Shown here in pieces: positions 45,888 through 56,448 of a DNA stretch of 64,000 nt. Source of the stretch: Archangium violaceum (GTDB taxonomy: Bacteria > Myxococcota > Myxococcia > Myxococcales > Myxococcaceae); contig NZ_CP069396.1 in the NCBI RefSeq assembly GCF_016887565.1, positions 8,724,001 to 8,788,000 on the forward strand, written 5' to 3'. Positions within the stretch are counted from its first letter, which is position 1, and the number at the start of each line of letters is the position of its first letter. The position numbers were made by a program, and so were the translations under genes. Below the pieces are notes generated by a model. It saw nothing but the letters and a program-made list of their open reading frames with translations. It was not told where the DNA came from and did no database searches.

Positions 45888-46694
45888 ATGCGTAAGCAGT
45901 TCAGGGGAGTGTTCACCGGTGTGCTGTTCGGCCTCGCGCTGTCGGGGACGGCCCTGGCCCAGGGACAGACGGCCTTTGGCCCCGGTGAGCAGGCGCGCTA
46001 CCGCGTCCACTACCTCGGGGTGACGGCGGGCACGGCCCAGGTGACGGTGGGCGCCCCCATGAAGCAGTGGGGCAAGGAAGTGTGGCCCATCGTGGCGGTG
46101 GCGAAGACGGACTCGGTGGCCGGGGTGTGGCCCATCAAGGACAAGTTCGTCTCCTACTGGGACTTTGGCGCGCAGCGGGTGCTGGGCTCGGACATGCACG
46201 AGGACGAAAACAACCGCCGCCGCCGCGTGCGCGTGAAGCTGGGCGAGGACGGCAGGTCCGCGCACGTGGTGAAGCAGAAGGAGGGCGAGACGCCCCGTGA
46301 GTACGATCACGAGCTGGCCGAGGGCACCCTCGACGTGGCCGGGGCCACCTTCGCGCTGCGCAACCGCGCGCTGGTGGTGGGCGGGGAGTACAGCTACCCC
46401 GTCTTCACCGGCTCGAAGAGCTTCCTGATGAAGGCGAAGGTGGAGGCGAAGGAGACGCTCTCCACGAGTCTGGGCAAGCAGGAGGCGTACCGGATGCGGG
46501 TGTACACCGAGTTCTCCGGCAACCTGGCCTCCAAGCGCGACATGGTGGTGTGGATGACGGCGGACGCGCGGCACCTGCCGGTGCGCATCGAGGCGGACCT
46601 GGCCCTGGGTTCGCTCGTCGCCGAGTTGACGGGGTACGAGCAGGGCAAGGCCATCGCGCCGGCTCCGGCGGTGGCGTCCGGAACCGGAAACTAG
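45888..46694 (+). CDS. DUF3108 protein (first copy)
   Basis: The 268-residue exported protein has a signal peptide ending SGTALA. The mature part begins with ARYRVHYLGVTAGTAQVTVG and continues with beta-rich stretches, matching DUF3108. Family members are soluble periplasmic proteins of unknown function. ATG 45888 has AGGAG upstream. It is followed by the DUF4091 protein and a second DUF3108 protein on the same strand, which suggests one unit. Confidence 0.8.
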   Translation: MRKQFRGVFTGVLFGLALSGTALAQGQTAFGPGEQARYRVHYLGVTAGTAQVTVGAPMKQWGKEVWPIVAVAKTDSVAGVWPIKDKFVSYWDFGAQRVLGSDMHEDENNRRRRVRVKLGEDGRSAHVVKQKEGETPREYDHELAEGTLDVAGATFALRNRALVVGGEYSYPVFTGSKSFLMKAKVEAKETLSTSLGKQEAYRMRVYTEFSGNLASKRDMVVWMTADARHLPVRIEADLALGSLVAELTGYEQGKAIAPAPAVASGTGN

Positions 46695-46730
46695 ACGCGC
46701 GGCCCCGGATGGCCGCGACAGGGGGGACAC

Positions 46731-48413
46731 ATGGGGGCGGGTTGGTTGGCGGAGGGGTTGCTCGCGGGCCTGCTGGCCGCGGCACCCGAGCCGCGAGTGG
46801 TGTCCGCGCTGGAGAAGGTCCGGCCGGGAGTGGAGCTGAAGGGGGAGAAGGAGGCCCGGCTGAGCCTCGCGCGCGGTGAGTGCGAGGCTGCCCAGGTGGT
46901 GCTCCCCCCGGGCACCTCGGGTGTGCGGGTGAAGCCGTTGTCGCTGCGCGGGCCGGGCAAGGTGGAGCTGAAGGCCTCGGTGTGGCGCGAGGCCTTCCTG
47001 GACATCCAGACGCCCTCCAACTCCCAGGGCGGCACGGGCCCGTGGCCGGATCCGCTGGTGCCCGTGGAGGCGCCGCCAGGGCCGAAGGGAGTCCCCACCG
47101 TCCTCTACGTGGAGCTGTGCGCGCCGGAGTCCCAGGCGCCGGGCACGTACCAGGGCGCGCTGCGCGTGGAGGCGGAGGGCAAGGCCCTGGCCTCCGTTCC
47201 CTTCACCGCGGAGGTGCAGCCCTTCGTCCTGCCGGCCACCTCCTCGCTGCCGAACAGCTTCGGCGTCTCGCTCTACAGCATCGCCCGGAGACACGGGTTG
47301 AAGCCCGAGTCCCCCGAGGCCCGCGAGCTGCTACGGGCCTACGCGGGCGAGCTGCTGGCCCACCGCGTCAGCGCCCACGGCATGAGCATGGAGCCTCCAC
47401 CGGTGCGCTTCGAGGGCGGCAAGGCGGTGGTGGACTTCCGCGCGTACGACGCGGAGATGTCGCCCTTCCTGGAGGGGACGGCGCTGGCCTCGGGGGCCCG
47501 CTTCACCACCGCCGAGGTGCGGGACAACCCCACGGCCCGTACCGACGCGGAGAAAGCCGCGTACTACCGCGCCTTCGCCGAGCACTTCCGTCAGAAGGGC
47601 TGGCGCGCGCAGCTCTTCTTCTACGCCAAGGACGAGCCGAAGCCCGAGGACGTGGCCCTCGTGCGCGCCCAGGCGCAGCGGGTGCGCACGGCCGGCGAGG
47701 ACGTGCCCGTGCTCGTCACGACCCCGCTGGATGACGCACTGCGTGGCTCGGCGGACATCCTCGCCCCCACCCTCAACTGCTTCTTCCCCCGCCCCGGGCC
47801 GCAGACGTGCCGCAACGTCGTCCCCGCGCAGACCCTCCGGGGCAAGCTCGACCCCCACGTGAAGGTGTGGTGGTACCAGAGCTGCAACTCGCACGGCTGC
47901 ACCGGCGGCCCCGCCGAGGACCCCGAGGTGGAGAAGGTCTACGGCAGCTGGGCCTCCTACATGGTGGACCACCCCGCCCCGCTCAACCGGGCCATGGGAC
48001 CGCTGGCCTTCCTCTCCGGGGTGGACGGCGAGCTCTATTTCGACACCGTCTACGCCTACAACACGAAGGACCCCTGGAAGGACGTCTTCGAGTTCGGCGG
48101 CAACGGGGACGGCACCCTCTTCTACCCGGGTACCCCGGAGCGGCCGGGCTTCACCCGCCACCAGCCCGTGGTGTCCCTGCGCCTCAAGCACATCCGCGAC
48201 GGGCTCGAGGACTACGAGTACCTCCGGCTGCTGGAGGCGCTGGGGGATCCGTCCTTCGCCCGGGAGGCCGCGCGCCGGCTCGCCCGCTCGGGGTATGACA
48301 TCGAGACGGACACCCGGCAGTGGGAGCAGGTGCGCCGGGAGGTGACTTCCCGACTCAAGAAGCGCTGGGAAGCGTCCGAATACGTGAAGCGTTCGGGCGT
48401 CCGTCCGAAGTGA
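46731..48413 (+). CDS. DUF4091 (glycoside hydrolase-like) protein
   Basis: The 560-residue protein has an N-terminal beta domain (about 25-160) and a C-terminal DUF4091-type barrel domain (about 165-540). Features are PFVLPATSSLPNSFGVSLYS, FFYAKDEPKPEDVALV and LKHIRDGLEDYEYLRLLEA. Carboxylates in AKDEP occupy a place where related proteins carry catalytic acids. DUF4091 proteins are grouped with glycoside hydrolases but rarely tested. A short hydrophobic N-terminus (LAEGLLAGLLAAAPEP) may be a weak signal peptide. A sugar-polymer role is inferred only. Confidence 0.78.
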   Translation: MGAGWLAEGLLAGLLAAAPEPRVVSALEKVRPGVELKGEKEARLSLARGECEAAQVVLPPGTSGVRVKPLSLRGPGKVELKASVWREAFLDIQTPSNSQGGTGPWPDPLVPVEAPPGPKGVPTVLYVELCAPESQAPGTYQGALRVEAEGKALASVPFTAEVQPFVLPATSSLPNSFGVSLYSIARRHGLKPESPEARELLRAYAGELLAHRVSAHGMSMEPPPVRFEGGKAVVDFRAYDAEMSPFLEGTALASGARFTTAEVRDNPTARTDAEKAAYYRAFAEHFRQKGWRAQLFFYAKDEPKPEDVALVRAQAQRVRTAGEDVPVLVTTPLDDALRGSADILAPTLNCFFPRPGPQTCRNVVPAQTLRGKLDPHVKVWWYQSCNSHGCTGGPAEDPEVEKVYGSWASYMVDHPAPLNRAMGPLAFLSGVDGELYFDTVYAYNTKDPWKDVFEFGGNGDGTLFYPGTPERPGFTRHQPVVSLRLKHIRDGLEDYEYLRLLEALGDPSFAREAARRLARSGYDIETDTRQWEQVRREVTSRLKKRWEASEYVKRSGVRPK

Positions 48414-48442
48414 CTCGAAGACTCTTCATGGGATCATCCAGG

Positions 48443-49330
48443 ATGATGACCGACATGCGCCCCCTCCTCGCGGCCCTCCTCGCCTGCTTCTCCTCCGCTG
48501 CCTGGGCCCAGCTGCCCGACTCCGAGTCTCCCTCCGAGGAGAAGGCGCCGAAGTCCGCGCCGGCTCCGGCCAAGGTCGCCCCCTGTGGCCAGCGGCTGCC
48601 CGTCCTGCGCAACCCGCTGGCCTTCGCCCCGGGCGAGCTGCTCGAGTTCGACCTCGACGCCATGGGCGCCACCGCCGGGAAGATGACCATGCAGGTGCAG
48701 AAGAAGCAGGACGGCTCCCTGCCTGTGCAGATCAAGGTGCAGACCAACTCCTTCTTCTCCAAGGTGCGCAAGGTGGACGCCACCGCGGTGAGCTACCTGC
48801 ACCCCAAGACGCTCCGGCCCTCGCGCTACACCGAGGACGCCACCGAGAACGAGGTGCGCCGCACCGTGGACGTGGCCTTCAACCCCAAGGACCGCAGCGT
48901 CCGCGTGAACTACACCCAGAAGGGCAAGCCGGGCACCAACAACTACTCCTACGACCACGAGGGCCTGGACGTGGCCGGCACCATCTACATGATGCGCCAG
49001 CTGCCCATGAAGGAAGGCCTGCCCGTGTGCTTCGACGTCTACGGCGTGCGCCGCATGTGGCGCATGACGGGCACCGTGATGAAGCGCGAGCACGTGTCGA
49101 TGCCGCTCGGCGAGTTCGAGGCCTGGCACCTGTCGGGCACCGCGGTGCGCCTCGACAAGCCCTCCATGTCGCGCGAGGTGCACGTGTGGATCACCGACGA
49201 CGAGCGCCGGCTGCCGCTCGCGGCCGTGGGCAGCATCGACCTCGGGGCGGTGCGCGCCACCCTCACCTCGTACTCGCGCCCGGGCGAGAAGGCGAAGCAG
49301 GCCCAGGGCAAGGAACAGCTCAAGTGGTAG
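48443..49330 (+). CDS. DUF3108 protein (second copy)
   Basis: The 295-residue exported protein begins with MMTDMRPLLAALLACFSSAAWA, a signal peptide, then an Ser/Glu/Pro/Ala-rich linker. The mature domain contains FDLDAMGATAGKMTMQVQ, YSYDHEGLDVAGTIYMM and WITDDERRLPLAAVG, as in the first DUF3108 protein. Several nearby ATGs (48428, 48443, 48446, 48455) make the start uncertain. The gene ends 11 bases inside the convergent gene at 49320. Confidence 0.78.
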   Translation: MMTDMRPLLAALLACFSSAAWAQLPDSESPSEEKAPKSAPAPAKVAPCGQRLPVLRNPLAFAPGELLEFDLDAMGATAGKMTMQVQKKQDGSLPVQIKVQTNSFFSKVRKVDATAVSYLHPKTLRPSRYTEDATENEVRRTVDVAFNPKDRSVRVNYTQKGKPGTNNYSYDHEGLDVAGTIYMMRQLPMKEGLPVCFDVYGVRRMWRMTGTVMKREHVSMPLGEFEAWHLSGTAVRLDKPSMSREVHVWITDDERRLPLAAVGSIDLGAVRATLTSYSRPGEKAKQAQGKEQLKW

Positions 49331-49688
49331 ACGTCTGGCGCATCAACCCCGCCGCCTGCGACAGTCGGCGGCGGACCCGCGTCACCACGTCCACCAGCAC
49401 ATCCAGCCGCTGCAGCACGAGGTAGTCGTCTCCCGCGTCGAGCAGCGACATGGGCGAGAGCGACCCCGGCTGGAGCGCATCGAGTACGTCGGTGAAGTGC
49501 GCCTCGACGTCGCCGAGCGCATCGAGTCCCTCGCGGAGGTCATCTTCCAGGAAGTCCAGCAGCACGGTGGCGTCGGCACGCTCGGGAAGGGCGTGGCCGA
49601 GATGCTCCATCGTCTGACGGAGCGGATCGCCCCCCGCGCGGCGCAGCGTCGCGGGGGCGGCAACGAGGGCGGCAGCGGGTGTTGTCAT
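49320..49688 (-). CDS. Small helical protein, unknown function
   Basis: The 122-residue protein is mostly helical and acidic (LLDFLEDDLREGLDALGDVEAHFTD). It has no cysteine and no signal peptide. ATG 49688 begins MTTPAAALVAAPATL; a TTG nine bases upstream is possible. Its stop overlaps the convergent DUF3108 gene by 11 bases. I recognise no family. Confidence 0.6.
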   Translation of the reverse strand: MTTPAAALVAAPATLRRAGGDPLRQTMEHLGHALPERADATVLLDFLEDDLREGLDALGDVEAHFTDVLDALQPGSLSPMSLLDAGDDYLVLQRLDVLVDVVTRVRRRLSQAAGLMRQTSTT

Positions 49689-49740
49689 GTGCGACAAGCT
49701 ACAGGCCGGTAGCAGGGGGTCAATTTTTCGCCCCCGCCGA

Positions 49741-49776
49741 CGACCCTCACCCCAACCCTCTCCCAGAGGGAGAGGG
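49741..49776. repeat. REP-like palindrome, copy A
   Basis: GACCCTCACCCCAA precedes the hairpin CCCTCTCCC-AGA-GGGAGAGGG (49756-49776). The element lies between two minus-strand genes. Three more copies are at 58196, 58262 and 61357. Confidence 0.85.
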
Positions 49777-49787
49777 AGCCGACACGG

Positions 49788-51509
49788 TCAGGGCGAGGGA
49801 GCCGCGCCACCCGAAGTCCCCCCGGTGGTGCCCGTCACCGGGGGCACCAGGCCCGGAGTCGTCGTCGGCGTCGTCGCACCTGGAACGGCCGTGGCCGCCG
49901 ACGCCGGGGAACCCGGGAGCGTCCCCGAGATGGGTTGCGAGTTGAGCGGCGGCGGACTGGCGATGAGGGGCACCGCGGGCTGCGCGTTGATGGGCTGTGG
50001 CGTGGAGACGAGCGGCACCGGCTGCTGCGCGTTGATGGGCTGCGGCGTGGAGACGAGCGGCACCGCGACCGTCCGCGACTGCGCGGTCCCTGGCGTCTGA
50101 ATCACTCCGGTCGCCAGCCGGGGGCCACCGAAGGCGAAGCCCGACCCGACGGGCACCCCGGGAACCGACGACACCACGGAGAACGAGCCACTGGTGGACA
50201 GCTGGGTGGGCTGCTGCACCGGGGTCTGCGGTACGAAGCCGCTCACCGTGGTGGGGGGCAGCTGGGTAGAGGTCGTCTGACGCTCGGGGTTGAGGAAGTT
50301 GCCCGGGAGGGGGTTCGGCTGCAACCCGGGGACCTGCGCGTCGAAATCACCGGGCGTCGAGGGCGCGCCCACGCTGATCGCCACCCGTCCCGTGTTGTCC
50401 GGCGACACGAAGGAGGGAGGGATGGTCTCCGGCCGCGTCCCGTCCGGCAGCGCATCGGGCTGGTCGGCTCGCGGCCGGGAGGTCGACACCCGGCCCGGGT
50501 TCTCGAAGGCCACGGCCGAGTCATCCAGGGACCGTGCGACTCCCGGCAGGGTGATGTCGGTCTCCGGCGTTCCCTGCTGCGTCCCCGCCTGGGGCGACAA
50601 GCCCGTCCCCAGCGTGACACCCGGCTGCGTGCCCGCCACGGCCCCCGTGTCCGTCTGTCCGGTGCCCGCCAGTCCGGAGCCCCCCACACCCTGCTGCTGC
50701 TGTGGCTGCGACGAGGTGCTGGGGACGGACGCGGGCGAAGACCCCCCTGGCACTGGCGTGCTCGGCGACGGCACCCCCGCGAACAGGCCCGCCGCGGGCA
50801 TCGCCGCGACCGAGGGCACCGAGGCGCCATCGACGGTAATGGCCACGTCGTCGAAGCCCAGCTGGATGAAGCCACGAGGCTCGGAGGTGGGCGGCAGGTT
50901 CCAGACCAGCACCTCCACCTCGGTGTCTCCCTGCCGGGCTACCGGCAGCACGCGGAAGGTGTCGTCGTCCGCGTGCGCCCCGTGGCTCAGCGCGGAGGCG
51001 TAGATGAGGGCCGTGTCCGAGAGCAGCGCCCCGTTGCGCCAGACGCGGCCCACGCCCCACACCGCCGCCACCGCGTGCACCTGCGTCGTGCTGGGGAAGC
51101 CGAGCCCCGACATGCCGTGCACGTCCTGGTTCAGCAGCACCCCACCCCCGATGGCCTGGGCCGGAGGTGGAGGCAACGTTCCCGTGACGGTCCCGGACAG
51201 GGCCTGGGCAGGCGGGAAACCCGCCCGGTCCATCTCCACCCGGTACGTCTCACCGGCAATGACGAAGGTGGCGACGAGGCTCCCGGAGTCACCATAGGTG
51301 GCCCGGGGGTCGCCAATGCGGTCCCTCACGCTCAACTCGACCGAGCCGGTACCCCGCTCGAAGAGGTCCGTGAAGGGAACGGTGCCTTGTGTGAAGAAAC
51401 CGACGTTCCCCACCGAGCGAGCGGTGACCTCGGGACCGTCGAAGCTGAAGCCGTCCGGGCCGGCCGTGAGCAGCCCGGCGAGCATGACACTGGAGAGGAT
51501 TCCCACCAT
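49788..51509 (-). CDS. Exported low-complexity protein with 15-residue repeats
   Basis: The 573-residue protein has a signal-like start (MVGILSSVMLAGLLTAG) and a structured N-terminal part (about 20-235) with beta segments. After residue 235 it becomes Pro/Thr/Ser/Gln/Gly-rich. Near the C-terminus three 15-residue units follow one another, two reading VPLVSTPQPINAQ and one VPLIASPPPLNSQ. It may be a surface or matrix protein. ATG 51509 has AGGAGG 8 bases upstream. I recognise no domain. Confidence 0.7.
   Translation of the reverse strand: MVGILSSVMLAGLLTAGPDGFSFDGPEVTARSVGNVGFFTQGTVPFTDLFERGTGSVELSVRDRIGDPRATYGDSGSLVATFVIAGETYRVEMDRAGFPPAQALSGTVTGTLPPPPAQAIGGGVLLNQDVHGMSGLGFPSTTQVHAVAAVWGVGRVWRNGALLSDTALIYASALSHGAHADDDTFRVLPVARQGDTEVEVLVWNLPPTSEPRGFIQLGFDDVAITVDGASVPSVAAMPAAGLFAGVPSPSTPVPGGSSPASVPSTSSQPQQQQGVGGSGLAGTGQTDTGAVAGTQPGVTLGTGLSPQAGTQQGTPETDITLPGVARSLDDSAVAFENPGRVSTSRPRADQPDALPDGTRPETIPPSFVSPDNTGRVAISVGAPSTPGDFDAQVPGLQPNPLPGNFLNPERQTTSTQLPPTTVSGFVPQTPVQQPTQLSTSGSFSVVSSVPGVPVGSGFAFGGPRLATGVIQTPGTAQSRTVAVPLVSTPQPINAQQPVPLVSTPQPINAQPAVPLIASPPPLNSQPISGTLPGSPASAATAVPGATTPTTTPGLVPPVTGTTGGTSGGAAPSP
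49936..50070. repeat. 45-base tandem coding repeat (three units)
   Basis: Three units of 45 bases encode the 15-residue repeats of the exported low-complexity protein. The two units at 49981-50070 are nearly identical; the unit at 49936-49980 is diverged. Confidence 0.75.
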
Positions 51510-51605
51510 CGACACTGCCTCCTCTGGGGAGGGTAGGCAGCGGGGGTGGGGGTTGGCGCCCCTGAGCGACCGAGCGGGCCAGCGCCCGCTCCGCCCGACG
51601 GGTGC

Positions 51606-52124
51606 CTAGATGAGACCGCGAGCGCGGCGGATCTGCTCCACCGTCTTGTTGTACTCGATGTCGAAGGCGCTGGTGCCCTCCTGCAGGTGCTTCAGGCGGG
51701 AGCGGGCCTCCTTGTCGATCTCCTCGTCCACGTCGAGGTGCTTCTTCATCACCACGTGGATCTTCTGCCGCAGGATGTTGTCGGCGGCGTAGACCTCCTC
51801 GACGTTCCGGCTGATGAGGAGGAATTCGATCATCTGGTTGATGACGTATTCGATGCCCTCGTCGCCCATCTTGAAGCCGCGAACGTCGGCCATCTCACGC
51901 TTGACCTGGTTGAACTTGGAGTAGTCGTAACCGCGACGCTCCAAGGCCTCGCGCGTGGCCTGGTTCACGCGCTCCTCGTTGGCCAGGTACTCGCGCATGA
52001 TGGCGGACAGGTCCATCTCGGCGTCAGCCACGCGCATCGGCTCCACCTCGATATCCCCGTCCTGCATCAACCTTTGGACGACCTCCCGGGAGATGATCGG
52101 GATCACCTTTGGATAGAGCCTCAT
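51606..52124 (-). CDS. DUF507 protein
   Basis: The 172-residue protein matches DUF507, beginning MRLYPKVIPIISREVVQRLM. It is helical and charged, with no signal peptide and no cysteine. Family members occur in deltaproteobacteria and their relatives; function is unknown. The ORF could be extended upstream to 52148, but the conserved start is at ATG 52124. A promoter candidate lies ahead of it. Confidence 0.85.
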   Translation of the reverse strand: MRLYPKVIPIISREVVQRLMQDGDIEVEPMRVADAEMDLSAIMREYLANEERVNQATREALERRGYDYSKFNQVKREMADVRGFKMGDEGIEYVINQMIEFLLISRNVEEVYAADNILRQKIHVVMKKHLDVDEEIDKEARSRLKHLQEGTSAFDIEYNKTVEQIRRARGLI

Positions 52125-52167
52125 GTCGGTCCCTCGTCCTCTGAACACATATCGACTGGACCCGTTC

Positions 52168-52197
52168 GCTATAAATCAGCGTGAAGCCCAGTCGCAA
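52168..52197 (-). promoter_or_regulatory. Promoter candidate for the DUF507 gene
   Basis: On the minus strand TTGCGA (52197-52192) and TATAGC (52173-52168) are separated by 18 bases, about 45 bases ahead of ATG 52124. Four of six bases match each consensus box. The same gap has a 7-bp hairpin after uvrC without a T-run. Confidence 0.45.
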
Positions 52198-52263
52198 TGA
52201 AAAACCCCAGGAACATCGCGGATTCAGCAGCCTTATGCCGTTCCGCTTTCGAGCGGAAATTAA

Positions 52264-54201
52264 TCACGGCGAGCCGGGTGGCGACCCTTCTTCTGACTTT
52301 TCGTCCACCAGGGCACCCGCATCCGCCAGGGACGCTTCGCGGATGGGATCCTCCGATTCCTCCTCGGGGTGGCCATGGAGCGCCGCGTGGACCCGCTCGG
52401 ACACCGTGGGCCCGAGCACCTCGGCCAGCTCCTCGATGGTGGCCTCGCGCACCCGCTTGAGCGAGCCGAAGTGGCGCAGGAGCAGCTTCTTGCGCACGTC
52501 CCCCACCCCGGGGATGTCCTCCAGGACGGAGTGGAAGTTGCCCTTGCGCATGCTTTTTTGCTGGAAGGTGATGGCGAAGCGGTGGGCCTCGTCGCGCAGG
52601 CGGGCGAGCAGGTAGAGCTCCGCCGAGTTCTGCCGCAGGACGATGGGATCCTTGCGGTGGGGGATGAACACACGTTCCGGGCTGCGGGAACTCTCCTCGT
52701 CCCGGTCGTGCACCTCCTGGTCCCGGCTCTTGGCCAGGGAGATGATGTCCACGCCCTCGATGCCCACGTCCTTGGCGGCGGCGAGCGCGCTGGCGAGCTG
52801 TCCCTTGCCTCCATCGATGACCAGCAGGTCGGGCAGGTCCCCCTCCTCCTGGCCGCGTTGGAGCCGGCGGGTGATGACCTCGTGCATGCTGGCGAAGTCG
52901 TCCTGCTTCTCCAGGGTCTTGATGCGGTAGCGGCGGTAGCGGGACTTGTCGATCTCCCCGTCGGTGGCGGCCACCTGGGAGGCGACGATGCTGGCGCCCT
53001 GGAAGTGCGAGATGTCGAAGCACTCCATGCGGCGCGGCAGGTTGCGCAGGTGGAGCCGCTCCTGGAGCCGGCGCAGCACCACCTCCGTCTCGTCCTTGGT
53101 GCGGCGGCGCTCGATCGTGGCCTGCTCGGCGTTCTTCTGCGCCATCTCCACCAGGTCGCGCTTCTCGCCGCGCTTGGGCACCATCACGCGCACCCTGTCG
53201 CCCTTGCGCTCGGTGAGCAGCGCCTCCAGACCCTCACGCTCCTCGATGTCGAGCGGGAGCAACACCTCCTCGGGGACGAAGTTGCCCTGGTCGTAATAGA
53301 GGTTGACGAAGGACGGCAGCAGCTCCTCGTCGGGGAACTCCTGGCTGCCGAGCGGGAAGGCCATGCCGCCGTTGAGCCGGCCCTGGCGAACGTAGAGGAC
53401 GTACACGAGCAGCCGATCCCCCTCGCGGTGGGCGGCGAAGACGTCCTGGTCCTTGAAGTCGGTGGTGGCCACCTTCTGGCGCTCGAGGCTGCGCTCGATG
53501 GCGAGGAGCTGATCCCGGATGCGCGCGGCCTCCTCGAACTTGAGCTCGCTGGAGGCCTGCTTCATGCGCGCGCGCAGTCCGTCCACCAGCTCGCCGGCCT
53601 TGCCCTCCAGGAAGAGGGCCACCTCGTCCACGCTCTTGCGGTACTCCTCCACGGAGACGGGGTAGACGCAGGGCGCGGGGCAGCGGCCGATCTGGTGCAG
53701 CAGACAGGGCCGCTTGCGGTTGGCGAGCACGTGGTCCGTGCACGTGCGCAGGTGGAAGAAGCGGTTGATGATGCGCAGGGTCTCGCGGATGGCGCTCGCG
53801 CTGGAGTACGGGCCGAAGTAGCGCGCGCCGTCCTTCTGGTACTTCCGCACCACCTCCAGCCGCGGGTAGTCCTGGGAGCGATCCAGCCGCAGCGAGATGT
53901 ACTGCTTGTCGTCCTTGAGCAGGACGTTGAAGCGCGGCTTGTGCTTCTTGATGAGCTCGTTCTCGAGGAGGAGGGCTTCCTTCTCGTTGTGGACGAGCAC
54001 CGTCTCGATGTCGCCGAGGAACCGATCCAGCAGCGACACGAAGGCGCGCGTGTCCCCGGTGCGGGTGAAGTAGGAGCGCACGCGGTTGCGCAGGTTGACC
54101 GCCTTGCCCACGTAGATGATCTCACCCTGGCGGTCCTTCATCAGGTACACGCCGGGCTCGGTGGGCAGGGCGTCCAGCTTGGCCTGGAGCTTCGCGTCCA
54201 T
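52264..54201 (-). CDS. uvrC: Excinuclease ABC subunit C
   Basis: The 645-residue nuclease makes the two cuts in nucleotide excision repair. It has the GIY-YIG domain (about 10-90, [18 protein letters not shown]), a UVR motif (about 205-240, [20 protein letters not shown]), the RNase H-like domain with [17 protein letters not shown] and [12 protein letters not shown], and a helix-hairpin-helix end ([20 protein letters not shown]). A short acidic tail follows. It lies 6 bases after uvrB on the same strand. Confidence 0.97.
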   Translation of the reverse strand: MDAKLQAKLDALPTEPGVYLMKDRQGEIIYVGKAVNLRNRVRSYFTRTGDTRAFVSLLDRFLGDIETVLVHNEKEALLLENELIKKHKPRFNVLLKDDKQYISLRLDRSQDYPRLEVVRKYQKDGARYFGPYSSASAIRETLRIINRFFHLRTCTDHVLANRKRPCLLHQIGRCPAPCVYPVSVEEYRKSVDEVALFLEGKAGELVDGLRARMKQASSELKFEEAARIRDQLLAIERSLERQKVATTDFKDQDVFAAHREGDRLLVYVLYVRQGRLNGGMAFPLGSQEFPDEELLPSFVNLYYDQGNFVPEEVLLPLDIEEREGLEALLTERKGDRVRVMVPKRGEKRDLVEMAQKNAEQATIERRRTKDETEVVLRRLQERLHLRNLPRRMECFDISHFQGASIVASQVAATDGEIDKSRYRRYRIKTLEKQDDFASMHEVITRRLQRGQEEGDLPDLLVIDGGKGQLASALAAAKDVGIEGVDIISLAKSRDQEVHDRDEESSRSPERVFIPHRKDPIVLRQNSAELYLLARLRDEAHRFAITFQQKSMRKGNFHSVLEDIPGVGDVRKKLLLRHFGSLKRVREATIEELAEVLGPTVSERVHAALHGHPEEESEDPIREASLADAGALVDEKSEEGSPPGSP

Positions 54202-54207
54202 AGGGGT

Positions 54208-56370
<2,163 letters not shown>

Positions 56371-56448
56371 GGCCCCAGGTTTAACACCCGGAGTAGGGGG
56401 TTGCCGGGTGCAAAACGTCCATCCGCGAGAGGGTGAACGAAGCGAGCG

